Shown here one piece after another: positions 9,259 to 17,639 of a stretch of DNA of 64,000 nucleotides. The notes beneath the pieces were generated by a model, which worked only from the letters and a program-made list of their open reading frames with translations, was not told where the DNA came from and did not search any database. Source of the DNA: Polynucleobacter necessarius. Lineage in GTDB: Bacteria > Pseudomonadota > Gammaproteobacteria > Burkholderiales > Burkholderiaceae. Position numbers and translations under genes: made by a program. Each line of letters opens with the position of its first letter. Position 1 is the stretch's first letter. The DNA lies in contig LT606947.1 in assembly GCA_900095165.1 (NCBI GenBank), positions 1 through 64,000 on the forward strand, given 5' to 3'.

Positions 9259-10561
9259 ATGAAAAAACTAAAGACTGCCGGTCTGCTTGCTGGGCTCATG
9301 AGCCTTTTATTCAGTTCAGCTCTTTTTGCAGCAGATACCTCAAAAGTACCATTGCCATTAAGCGCCACTCCTGGGCAAGGATTTACAAAAGAAGGGTTAC
9401 AAAGAATTGATGCGTTCTTTGCTAATGAAATCGCCAATAATCGCATGCCTGGTGCTGTATTGGCAGCGGCAAAAAATGGCAAACTTAGTATTTACAAGCC
9501 TTATGGATATATGGATATATGGATATATGGATAAGGCTAGCAATAAGTCGATGACAACCGATGCTATTTTTAATTTGGCATCCATGACAAAAGTAATGGC
9601 ATCTGTAGGTGCCTTAACTTTTTATGAAGAAGGTAAGTTGCCGTTAAATGCACCAATCTCCAATTGGTTGCCTCAGTTCAAAGATATGAAAGTAGGACAG
9701 GTAGATGCTGATGGCAAGTTAACGACTGTGCCAGCAAAAAATCCTATTACCGTGCAAGACCTATTGCGCCACACTAGCGGTTTAACGTATGGTGGTCGTG
9801 GAGCAACGCCAGTACACAAGCTTTATCCAGCAGGTTCAGCCCCCGCAGCTATCCAATACAACTCTCAAGAATTTATTGATAAGTTGGCTAGCACGCCATT
9901 GCTGTATGAACCAGGCACTGTCTGGGATTACGGCTTTGGTATTGATGTTGTTGGCATCATTCAGGAGAAGATTGCAGGCAAGCCACTTGGTGGTGTATTG
10001 CAAGATCGCGTGTGGAGCAAGGTAGGAATGCCAAACACCACATTTGATATCGCAGAAAAAGATCGCGCACGGCTTGCGCAGCCACTGCCAATAGACCCCA
10101 TGAATGGCAAGCCACAAAAGGTGGCCATCCTGGAGCAAAAGGTGAAATTTGATTGTGGTGGATCATGCGCATATTCCACAGCGGGCGACTACATTCGCTT
10201 CGGTCAAATGCTGCTCAATGGCGGAAGCCTAGAGGGTAAGCGTGTCTTAGGTCCGCAAACAGTAGCCTTTATGACTTCGAACCATCTCAATAAAGACATT
10301 AAGAATAACGTTGGACTCACTGAACCCGGGCGTGTTGGCTATGGCTTTGGTCTAGGCGTAGCCGTACGTATGGGGCGAGGTCTATCGGCTATCAATGGCA
10401 ACGTTGGAGACTTCACTTGGAATGGTGCCTATGACACTATCTTTTGGGTTGATCCAAAAGAGCAAATGGTTGTTGTGATGATGGGTGTAGCCCCAGGTGA
10501 TATCCGCAAAATTCATCGTGAGCAGCTGAACTCAGTAATTTATGGTGCGCTAGAAAAGTAA
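9259..10561 (+). pseudogene. Serine hydrolase of the beta-lactamase/esterase (class C-like) family, frameshifted by repeat expansion
   Basis: The N-terminus (9259 on) has a clear signal peptide (MKKLKTAGLLAGLMSLLFSS, then ALFA cleavage region). At 9505-9528 three copies of an 8-bp unit throw the frame off and a TAA follows at 9532. From 9533 the plus-two frame continues as a normal serine hydrolase to 10561, with the catalytic S-x-x-K motif in NLASMTKVMAS and later YGFGIDVVG and HTSGLTYGG blocks. Reducing the repeat to one copy restores one 427-residue protein. Such enzymes are periplasmic esterases or DD-peptidase relatives; the substrate is unknown. A strong terminator follows at 10591. Confidence 0.88.
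9505..9528. repeat. Three tandem copies of an 8-bp unit (GGATATAT) inside a coding region
   Basis: Three perfect copies of GGATATAT are followed by GGATA. The surrounding protein is in frame with one copy (and would be with four or seven) and out of frame with the three present. The two extra copies add 16 bases, a +1 shift. This is either a slippage accident or a variable-length switch. Confidence 0.9.
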
Positions 10562-10590
10562 GTCAACAAATTGTGAGTTGAAAGTTAAAA

Positions 10591-10614
10591 AGCCCTGATG
10601 ATTCAGGGCTTTTT
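10591..10614. terminator. Rho-independent terminator after the serine hydrolase
   Basis: Perfect 8-bp arms AGCCCTGA and TCAGGGCT enclose a four-base loop, with A-rich sequence before and TTTT after. It sits between convergent genes and could serve both strands. Confidence 0.85.
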
Positions 10615-10632
10615 AGTTTGAGCTGCAGCTTT

Positions 10633-11004
10633 TTACAGTCTAAATGATTGATAGTGCCGGTATAGGTTGGCGATAGATGCAAAGCCAAGAACAACAATCA
10701 GAATAGCAAATAGATAATCAATGGTCAGGTAAGTAAAGACACCGAAGTGCAGCAGTATTGCCGCTGCTACAAAAGCGCCGATTGAACCAAATGCCACAAG
10801 TTTGAAGTTGGGGATAAAAGCACCCAAAGTGATTGCAATAAAAATAATATAGAGATCAGACACTAGTTGATCTGCGGTGACAAAAACAGTATTGGTAAAT
10901 TCTGGGTTGATAAATTTTCCCGCCACCGCAATCATCAGAATGCCTGCTAAGACAGCAAAATTGAGCTTTGCCTTCGTCAGAATGATTTTGAGTTGATCGT
11001 TCAT
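10633..11004 (-). CDS. Small four-helix membrane protein of unknown function
   Basis: A 123-residue protein that I do not recognise. Four hydrophobic segments are visible (about residues 15-32, 45-62, 65-85 and 90-112), with a short charged N-terminus and a basic C-terminus (YRHYQSFRL), so it should lie in the inner membrane. It is intact, starts with ATG and stands 52 bases upstream of another small minus-strand membrane protein gene. Nothing in the residues suggests a catalytic function. Confidence 0.7.
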   Translation of the reverse strand: MNDQLKIILTKAKLNFAVLAGILMIAVAGKFINPEFTNTVFVTADQLVSDLYIIFIAITLGAFIPNFKLVAFGSIGAFVAAAILLHFGVFTYLTIDYLFAILIVVLGFASIANLYRHYQSFRL

Positions 11005-11056
11005 ATTTCAGGTTAGGTTAGCGGAGCGCCATTGCCGTTAAAGACCAGGCTTATGC

Positions 11057-11245
11057 CTATTCATAAGAGAATGAATGCAACCAGGATCGTAAAGCCAATT
11101 TTTTGAGGAAGTATTCTAGGCTATCCATGTAGGCTTCATCATTGCGACCAAACCATTTGTCAAAGCGTTTCCAAACTAGGCGCCCAACGACTAATGGCAA
11201 AAGCATGGCAACGATGCCCAAAATAACTGTTAGAGTGGTATCCAT
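11057..11245 (-). CDS. Small single-pass membrane protein, unknown function
   Basis: A 62-residue protein with one hydrophobic helix (about residues 5-22) followed by a basic, aromatic stretch (WKRFDKWFGRND) that would lie in the cytoplasm. ATG at 11245 is preferred over an adjacent upstream TTG. No clear ribosome site is visible, and I cannot identify a family. It could be a real small gene conserved in the genus or a chance frame; the membrane pattern favours the former. Confidence 0.5.
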   Translation of the reverse strand: MDTTLTVILGIVAMLLPLVVGRLVWKRFDKWFGRNDEAYMDSLEYFLKKLALRSWLHSFSYE

Positions 11246-11427
11246 CAAGGATGTCTTTCTACGTAAGGGTGTTTAAAAGGCTAAAGAATACCTGTTTTCT
11301 GGTGAACTTCTATTTAGTTCGTGTGCATATCATCCAATAGGCTGTATTTAGGGAATGTCAGTGTTTATTGATACAGCAGAGGCCTTATTTAGCATTTTCA
11401 GCGATTACCGCCTCGAAAGTAGAAAAC

Positions 11428-12012
11428 ATGACCGATGTATCCGTAGATCAAATCAAAGCAATTCGCACAAACATCATGGGAGCTGCAGCAAAAGTTCCTG
11501 GGGCACTCATTGGTCTCGGTATCTTATTTATTGTTTTGGGCATGATTGGGGTAACTGGCCAAGTGCTGTTCTCATTCATTTCTGTAAACGTTTTAGGTAT
11601 TTTTCTCTTTGCAGGTGGCTTGCTTCAAGGTATTCACGCATTTAAATCAACCGGCTGGAAAAGTGTCGGCGTTCAGTTGATCTTTGGTATTTTGTATATC
11701 GCCGCAGCTATCTACGTTTGGGCATTCCCAATTCCAGCGCTTGAGGTGATCACTATCTGGCTTGCTGCAATTTTCTTTGTGACTGGTTTCTTGCGTTTGA
11801 TCTCTGCTTTTCAGCATCGTCAATTTACTGAATGGACATGGATGGCTTTCTCTGCAGTGATTTCTATTTTGATGGGTGTGCTCATCATGAATAACTTCCC
11901 TGCGTCTAGCTTATGGTTGCCAGGCCTGTTGATCGCAATCGAATTACTCTTGCAAGGTTGGTCTTTACTGTTCTTGGGCTTTGCAGCACGCTCAGTAACC
12001 AAGCAAATCTAA
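11428..12012 (+). CDS. HdeD family membrane protein (DUF308)
   Basis: A 194-residue inner-membrane protein of the HdeD/DUF308 family, linked in enterobacteria to acid resistance at high cell density. Six hydrophobic helices in three pairs are visible, with the family's GxxxLxxGxxQ-like block (LFAGGLLQGIHAF near residue 62), and similar repeats at FFVTGFLRLISAF and LLIAIELLLQGWSLL. The start is set at ATG 11428, where the charged MTDVSVDQIKAIRTN begins; upstream in-frame codons give no family-like sequence. A small basic protein gene follows at 34 bases. The physiological role here is unknown. Confidence 0.85.
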   Translation: MTDVSVDQIKAIRTNIMGAAAKVPGALIGLGILFIVLGMIGVTGQVLFSFISVNVLGIFLFAGGLLQGIHAFKSTGWKSVGVQLIFGILYIAAAIYVWAFPIPALEVITIWLAAIFFVTGFLRLISAFQHRQFTEWTWMAFSAVISILMGVLIMNNFPASSLWLPGLLIAIELLLQGWSLLFLGFAARSVTKQI

Positions 12013-12046
12013 GTAAGTAGTTACAGTTAAGTAAAGAGCAGCAGCC

Positions 12047-12226
12047 ATGGCAATGAAGAAAACAGACCTATATAAGAATCTGGCCTTGACTACTGCTCAA
12101 CGTATGAAGAATGCAGCCAAAACTCCCAAGCCGGGAACTGCTGAGTCGGTGGCAAAGTCTAAAAAAGAGCTAGCAAAGGCAAATTCTTTGCTAGCCTCTT
12201 TGATGGTCAAAGATAAGTCCAAGTGA
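12047..12226 (+). CDS. Small basic protein of unknown function (59 residues)
   Basis: ATG 12047 opens a 59-residue frame ending at TGA 12224-12226, sequence beginning MAMKKTDLYKNLALTTAQRM. It is lysine- and alanine-rich, without membrane segments or cysteines, and predicted mostly helical. The composition (many K, few aromatics) would suit a nucleic-acid-associated protein, but this is only inference. An AAGAGCAGCAG stretch precedes the start. It follows the HdeD gene closely and may share its transcript. Confidence 0.6.
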   Translation: MAMKKTDLYKNLALTTAQRMKNAAKTPKPGTAESVAKSKKELAKANSLLASLMVKDKSK

Positions 12227-12251
12227 ATATTGCGCAATTCATTCGGTAATT

Positions 12252-13316
12252 GTGTTGAAGCAAGCATCCTCTTTATTTCTTATTGATTTTCTGAAGGTCT
12301 TTGCGGCCCTTCTGATTATTCTTCACCATCTGTCTAGTTATGGTCAGATCGCTGAAGATGCCTATCTAGTATTGCCTGGTGTGATGACTTGACTATTTGA
12401 GTATGGTCGTTATGCAGTACAAATCTTTTTAGTAATGACAGGGTACTTGGCTGCTCAGTCCTTAAGCCGTTACGCCAACAATCGATTTAGCGCACAAGGT
12501 TTACTTAAAATTATTCTGAATAGCTATCTGCGACTCTTTGCTCCCTACGCTACTGCTTTGATCTTCACAATTCTCTGCGCCTACATCGCGCGTTTTTGGG
12601 TCAATGATGAATTCGTTGGTGAGTCTGAGACGCTTTCTCAATTTTTAGCGCACCTGTTCTTCATTCAAGGCATCCTGGGTTTGGATTCTATTTCTGCGGG
12701 CGCTTGGTATATTGCGATTGATTGGCAGTTGTATTCAGTATTGGCGATTTTGCTAATCTCTTTTTCGAGTTATCAAGCAGTCATTTGGATCATCAGCATC
12801 TTGGCAGTTGCATCTCTATTAACCTTTAATCGCTCCGGAGAATACGAGGCCTACTTCATCTACTTTATTGGTTCTTATGGTCTAGGCGTTTTGGCTTATC
12901 TCTCTAATTGCTTTCAGAACCAAGATATTAATCGCGTAGCGAAGATCAATCTTGCGCTGATTGGTGTCGTGATTGCCGTTTCTTTTTTTCAGCAAATTTA
13001 GCTGCGTAACTACCTGGTCTGGAGCGCGGCGATTATCTTGCTCTTCTGGGGAAACATGTCTTACCCAGCAAGTGAGCAAGACAATGCATTCTTAAAATCA
13101 ATCTCCTGGGGCAGCAAGCGTTCGTATTGCGCATTCTTAATCCACTTTGCTTTTATCTTGTTAGCCAATACGCTCTATATCGCGCTAGGTCTCAATGGGC
13201 ATGAGAGTGGTGCCCTAGCAATATCGCTAATGCTAGCGGTACTTGTCAGTAGCGTAACTGCCGCTAACTATCTCTATCGATGGATTGAAGCGCCTTCAGT
13301 TAAGCTGAAGGTTTAG
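12252..13316 (+). pseudogene. Membrane acyltransferase (acyltransferase 3 family), two nonsense codons
   Basis: Read through, a protein of about 354 residues with ten hydrophobic segments. The start is GTG 12252 or TTG 12255, and the N-terminus carries FLKVFAALLIILHHLSSYG, the family's first helix with its catalytic histidine. The in-frame stops are TGA 12390-12392, where tryptophan is expected before LFEYGRYAVQIFLVMTGYL, and TAG 12999-13001, where glutamine is likely. Both flanks stay in one frame. Enzymes of this family O-acylate surface polysaccharides or peptidoglycan precursors. The substrate cannot be told; it could relate to the glycan genes at the left end of the window. Confidence 0.88.
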
Positions 13317-13390
13317 TATTAGGTCGATCAATAAAATCACATTTGCTTAGTGTTAACTAAGTTGGTGGTGATTGCTTGTATAATCACCAC

Positions 13391-13470
13391 ACTACTCACA
13401 CCATAACCCTTTCACATTTTGTGGATGCTTTTGGGGCGACAAGCCACCTTCGGGTGGCTTTGTCTTTTTT
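13391..13470 (+). ncRNA. Candidate small RNA ending in a UUCG-loop terminator
   Basis: A perfect TATAAT lies at 13379-13384 and a strong terminator at 13441-13470, which would define a transcript of about 80 bases with no reading frame of note. The hexamer sits within a perfect 9-bp inverted repeat (arms GTGGTGATT at 13365-13373 and AATCACCAC at 13382-13390), which could be an operator or an early hairpin. A good -35 box is not visible (TTAACT lies 20 bases away). It could equally be only the terminator of the preceding gene. Confidence 0.3.
13441..13470 (+). terminator. Rho-independent terminator with UUCG tetraloop
   Basis: Arms AAGCCACC and GGTGGCTT enclose the stable TTCG loop and are followed by TGTCTTTTTT. 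It can stop transcripts from the acyltransferase side or a short RNA starting near 13390. Confidence 0.85.
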
Positions 13471-13590
13471 AGGAAGACATAAATATCAAAACTGTTGTTT
13501 ATATTGATGGCTATAACCATTCAGCTAAATCACAACTACCGTTGAAAATTCCCAACTCTAAAATCCAAAAACCAGAGACTTGGTAGATAT

Positions 13591-14118
13591 TTACAATCCC
13601 ATATCCTTTAAGACGCGGAAGATTTCTCGATAAGCCTTTGGCGGCTTGTTTTGCTCTTTTTCTTTACGCGCATTCCGAATCAAAGTACGTATGTTCTGAA
13701 TATCCATATCAGGATATTGCTCAATCATTTTGGTGAAGACTTCATCATTGGCAATGAGGCGATCGCGATAGCTTTCCAAGAAGTGCAGCTTTGCAGTCTC
13801 GGCTTTGCTTACACCCTGAATTGCATCCAAGCGTTTCTGAATCGCATTCAGCTCTTCTTCATCCAAGAAGCGCATCAACTTGCCAAGGTATTGCTTATGG
13901 CGACGAATTGCTTCAAAACTCTTAATCTTGTTCGTTTCTGCAATAGCCGACTTGATGGCCTCATCCAAGGGGATAGTTTTGAGAGCATCGCTACTCAGTG
14001 CAGCCAAAACTTCGGCCAATTTTTGGCGTTCAGTCATTTGGCGCTTTAGCTCTGATTTGCTGTGGCCCTCATCGTCCTCAACTAATTTAGGCGTGCGATT
14101 CTTCTCATTAATGTGCAT
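13591..14118 (-). CDS. darP: DarP/YjgA, 50S ribosome maturation factor
   Basis: A 175-residue highly charged helical protein of the DUF615/YjgA family, renamed DarP in E. coli, where it helps late 50S subunit assembly and peptidyl-transferase-centre folding. Recognisable blocks are SKSELKRQMTERQKLAEVLA (about residues 20-40), IRRHKQYLGKLMR near 92, and the C-terminal NIRTLIRNARKEKEQNKPPK and YREIFRVLKDM. Length and start are normal. It stands alone between a terminator and a toxin-antitoxin pair and is intact. Confidence 0.92.
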   Translation of the reverse strand: MHINEKNRTPKLVEDDEGHSKSELKRQMTERQKLAEVLAALSSDALKTIPLDEAIKSAIAETNKIKSFEAIRRHKQYLGKLMRFLDEEELNAIQKRLDAIQGVSKAETAKLHFLESYRDRLIANDEVFTKMIEQYPDMDIQNIRTLIRNARKEKEQNKPPKAYREIFRVLKDMGL

Positions 14119-14151
14119 GTTGCTATTTTAGACGGGTCTTTACTATTAAGA

Positions 14152-14469
14152 CTATTCTTTGCCTAATTGTTGTTTTAGAAGTTTGAGATCAGAACTTGAA
14201 AACAATTGGCTTCTCCCAATGATCGCTGAGGGTTTTAGTTTGCCCGCTTGAACATAGCGTCGTAGGGTGGGAATTGAAATCTCCAGGTACTCTGCAGCCT
14301 CGTCGGCAGAAAATGTCTCATTTCTCAGATGTCCGAATACCTGCTCATGATCGTATTCAGTTTCTTTAAATGCATTAATGGCTATCAAGGAAAAAAACTT
14401 AATTCTTTCTTTTGATGACATTTTCTTAACTTGCGCATAAATATCTTCAGCAGTTATGGAGTTGCTCAT
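14152..14469 (-). CDS. Helix-turn-helix antitoxin (excisionase-like), partner of the upstream toxin
   Basis: A 105-residue protein whose C-terminal half is an excisionase/MerR-like winged helix: SADEAAEYLEISIPTLRRYV (about residues 54-73), then an AGKLKPSAIIGRSQLF wing. The N-terminal half is helical and acidic-basic mixed and would contact the toxin. It lies 39 bases downstream of a RelE/ParE-fold gene, a toxin-first order also known from HigBA-type modules. It should bind both toxin and promoter. Family assignment beyond the DNA-binding domain is uncertain. Confidence 0.75.
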   Translation of the reverse strand: MSNSITAEDIYAQVKKMSSKERIKFFSLIAINAFKETEYDHEQVFGHLRNETFSADEAAEYLEISIPTLRRYVQAGKLKPSAIIGRSQLFSSSDLKLLKQQLGKE

Positions 14470-14508
14470 AATTTGACTTTCACATTTTGTAATAGTTTTT
14501 GTGGCAAT

Positions 14509-14811
14509 TTATGTAAGGCGAATAAACTTTTTAAGTTGATCGTAAAAATTCTCATGGCTCCCAATTTGGTAAAAATCTATCCAGACAAAGTTGATCTGAT
14601 TGGTTTCATAAGCAAACTGGTAGGCAACAAGAAGTTCTTGCCTATTAAAGAGAAACTTGTGTACAAAGACTCCATGTAAATCCCCAACTTTTTGTCTTCC
14701 GATCCTAGGGTTGCTACAGATTGCCTCGACGGCATCTTCGATTGCCAGTTGAAGGGGCTTCCTAGATTTTTTGACAAACTGAGCAAATGGTTTTTTATAG
14801 GTTACTCTCAT
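14509..14811 (-). CDS. RelE/ParE-superfamily toxin
   Basis: A 100-residue small basic protein with the RelE/ParE pattern: an N-terminal VTYKKPFAQFVKK helix start, a paired central region (NPRIGRQKVGDLHGVFVHKF, residues about 34-53), and strands LLVAYQFAYE and INFVWIDFYQIG before an NFYDQL end. This resembles the RelE-like type II toxins that act on translating mRNA. The following helix-turn-helix gene is its likely antitoxin. Intact, though no upstream promoter was defined. Confidence 0.8.
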   Translation of the reverse strand: MRVTYKKPFAQFVKKSRKPLQLAIEDAVEAICSNPRIGRQKVGDLHGVFVHKFLFNRQELLVAYQFAYETNQINFVWIDFYQIGSHENFYDQLKKFIRLT

Positions 14812-14934
14812 GACCTAATATTAGATCAATGTTGATTCTATAACAAATCAATAAAAGTGACAAGAAATACCTGTTTTTATGTAATGGTAAATAATGGATA
14901 AATAAATTTATCTTGCTTAACTGACGCACATATC

Positions 14935-16571
14935 ATGACTCAAGCAAACACCTACGACTACATCATTATTGGGACAGGCAGCGCTGGCTGTATGTTGGCT
15001 AAGCGCTTGACCGAGAATCCTGCCAAGAAAGTTTTGCTGATTGAAGCTGGCAAAAATGATAACTACATCTGGATTCATATTCCGGTTGGATATTTATATT
15101 GCATAGATAACCCAAGAGCAGATTGGCGATTTAAGACCGCTAACGAAAAAGGCTTAAATGGTAGATCTTTACTGTACCCACGGGGCCGAGTCTTAGGCGG
15201 CTGCTCATCCATCAACGGCATGATCTACATGCGTGGCCAAGCCGGTGATTACGAGTCTTGGGTGCAAGCAACAGGTGACGACTCTTGGCCTTGGCAAAAC
15301 GCATTGCGTCGTTACAAATCATTTGAGGACTATCACGGCGCAGCTAATCAGTGGCACAGCAAAGGTGGTGAGTGGACTGTTTCTAAGCAGCGCTTGCGTT
15401 GGCCCATCATGGATATCTTTAGGGAGGCAGCGGTACAAGCCGGCATTCCTTCATCGGATGACTTTAATCAAGGCGATAACTTTGGTGTTGGTTACTTTGA
15501 TGTAAGTCAGCGCAAAGGTTGGCGACTCAATACCTCCAAAGCATTTTTACGTGATGCGGCTAAGCGGCCTAATCTCACAGTAATTACCGAGGCCATAGTT
15601 AATAAGTTATTAATTGATGATGCCTCTAAAAATTGCTACGGCGTTCAATACATCAAAGATGGTAAAACAGTAGATGTACATTGCAGCAATCGCAATGGCA
15701 ACTCTCAAGGCGAAGTGATTCTGAGTGCCGGCGCTATTGGTAGCGTCCAGGTGCTAGAGCGAACAGGTATTGGCTCAGCCGCACATCTCAATAAGCTGGG
15801 TATTCCGGTGCTTGCAGATTTACCTGGCGTTGGTGAGAACTTACAAGATCATTTGCAATTGCGCATGGTCTACAAAGTAAACGGAATTAAGACATTAAAT
15901 ACCAAAGCCACTACGCTCTGGGGCAAGATGATGATTGGCCTGGGGTATGTGCTTAAACGCTCTGGACCGATGTCGATGGCACCCTCACAGCTCGGCGCAT
16001 TTGCTTATAGCTCGCCCGAGCAAAAAAGTGCGAACGTGGAGTATCACGTCCAACCATTGTCCTTAGAAAAGTTTGTCGAAGACTTGCATTCATTTAATGC
16101 ATTTACTGCGAGCGTTTGTAACTTACGGCCTACTTCACGCGGAAGTGTTCATATCAATTCGAGGGATCCAGAAGCGCCACCAGTTATTAGCCCCAATTAT
16201 TTATCGACAGATGAAGACCGGAAAGTGGCAGCAGAATCTTTGCGCTTAACTCGCAAGATTGTTGAGCAAGCTGCGCTTAGTCCCTTCACTCCAGAAGAAT
16301 ACAAACCGGGCATGCAATATCAAACCGATGCAGAGCTGGTAAAGGCAGCTGGGGATATTGGTACGACGATTTTTCATCCAGTTGGCACTTGCAAGATGGG
16401 GCACGCAGATGATCCGATGGCTGTGCTTGACTCCCAACTCCGTGTGAGAGGCATTCATCATCTGCGAGTGGTGGATGCATCAGCGATGCCAACTATATTA
16501 CTTCCGGCAATACTGCTGCGCCGACCATGATGATTGCGCAGCGCGCTGCAGAATTGCTAACTGGTGAGTAG
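14935..16571 (+). pseudogene. GMC-family FAD oxidoreductase (choline/alcohol dehydrogenase-like), C-terminal frameshift
   Basis: A flavoprotein oxidising alcohol groups. The N-terminal IIIGTGSAGCMLAKRL is the FAD-binding Rossmann motif, PRGRVLGGCSSINGMIYMRG is the GMC signature 1 (about residue 82), and SAGAIGSVQVLERTGIG is signature 2 (about 264). The catalytic histidine block FHPVGTCKMG is near residue 480. At about 16494-16498 a two-base TA duplication shifts the frame, so the last catalytic block (normally near SGNTAAPTMMIAQRAAELL) is lost and translation ends at 16530. Without the two bases the frame would reach TAG 16569-16571, about 544 residues. The substrate is unknown. Confidence 0.88.
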
Positions 16572-17493
16572 CTCAAAAATACAAAACAGTTCGCAGTCTC
16601 ATCCTGGGCTCCCAGCAAGCCACTTATTATTAGCGCTCGCCATCGTTGCGGTGTGGGGAACCAACTTTGTAGTCATTAAGATTTCTCTCGATAGCTTTCC
16701 GCCATTTTTCTTTGCAGCTCTGCGATACATCTTTGCTTTATTGCCAGTGGTATTTTTTATGCCAAAACCCAAAGTCTCCTGGGCTAATCTTTGTGTCTAT
16801 GGCTTGGCAACCGGGGTAGGGCAGTTCGGCGTGATGTACTTTGCGATTGATGGGCGCATTGCTCCTGGCTTAGCCTCTTTGGTGATTCAGACACAGGTAT
16901 TTTTCACGATTGGTTTTGCGATGTTCTTTGCTAAAGAGGGTTTGCGCTTGTATCAGGCGGTGGCTGTAGCAGTAGCGATGACTGGTCTAGTGATTATTGC
17001 GCTGCACACAGATGCCACCACAACTTTCTTGGGCCTTGCTCTTGTGGTGTTTGCTGGTTTCTCCTGGGGGATTGCCAATACGGTTAGCCGCAGGGCTGGC
17101 GCTATCAATATGCTGTCTTACGTGGTTTGGGCAAGCTCATTCTCCATTCCACCCCTATTGCTCGTTTCAATCTTTTTTGAGGGTGGTGCCAATCATTTGT
17201 GGGAGCTCAACCTTGACTGCTCCCCTAGGAGCTTGGGTAGGTGTGCTCTGGCAGTCCTGGGCTAATACCCTGTTTGGCTATGCGGCTTGGGGTTGGCTGC
17301 TATCAAAGCACCCCGCAGCGGTAGTGGCACCTGCACCTTTGCTAGTACCCATCTTTGGAATGGGGCATCTACCTTTTTTCTGGGTGAGGCTTTGCCAAAC
17401 TGGAAAGTCATGGCGGCTGGCTTGGTAATCGCAGGTCTCGTCGCCAATCTTTTTTGGCCTGTATTGCGAGAGAAAAGTCGTCAGTTTTTTTAA
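16564..17493 (+). pseudogene. EamA-family drug/metabolite transporter, two opposing frameshifts
   Basis: A ten-helix DMT-superfamily permease starting at GTG 16564, overlapping the end of the preceding gene by eight bases. The first seven helices read normally (first EamA repeat starting LLALAIVAVWGTNFVVIKIS). At about 17211 an extra base shifts the frame and a TAA follows at 17263. The shifted frame reads well (LGAWVGVLWQSWANTLFGYA) until 17362-17365, where a missing G restores the original frame for FFLGEALPNWKVMAAGLVIA to 17493. The corrected length is about 309 residues. Substrates of this family are usually metabolites or amino acids and cannot be predicted here. Confidence 0.85.
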
Positions 17494-17509
17494 AACAACT
17501 TTTATCTCT

Positions 17510-17563
17510 AGGGGCTAATGTAAAGCCCTAATACAAACCCCTTTTTTTTGCCCCTACATTAGC
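17510..17563. promoter_or_regulatory. Inverted repeat and possible terminator ahead of the amino-acid transporter operon
   Basis: A perfect 9-bp inverted repeat (GCTAATGTA at 17514-17522, TACATTAGC at 17555-17563) frames a run of eight T. Within it AGGGG (17510-17514) can also pair with CCCCT (17538-17542), just before the T run, which would act as a terminator for the upstream gene. The outer repeat lies 77 bases before the receptor start and could instead be an operator. Confidence 0.45.
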
Positions 17564-17639
17564 TGTAACATGACCATTCGTTTCAAGTTGTACCTAAAAA
17601 AGAATTTATTTAATTAGCATTTTTAGTCATGGAGACTTT

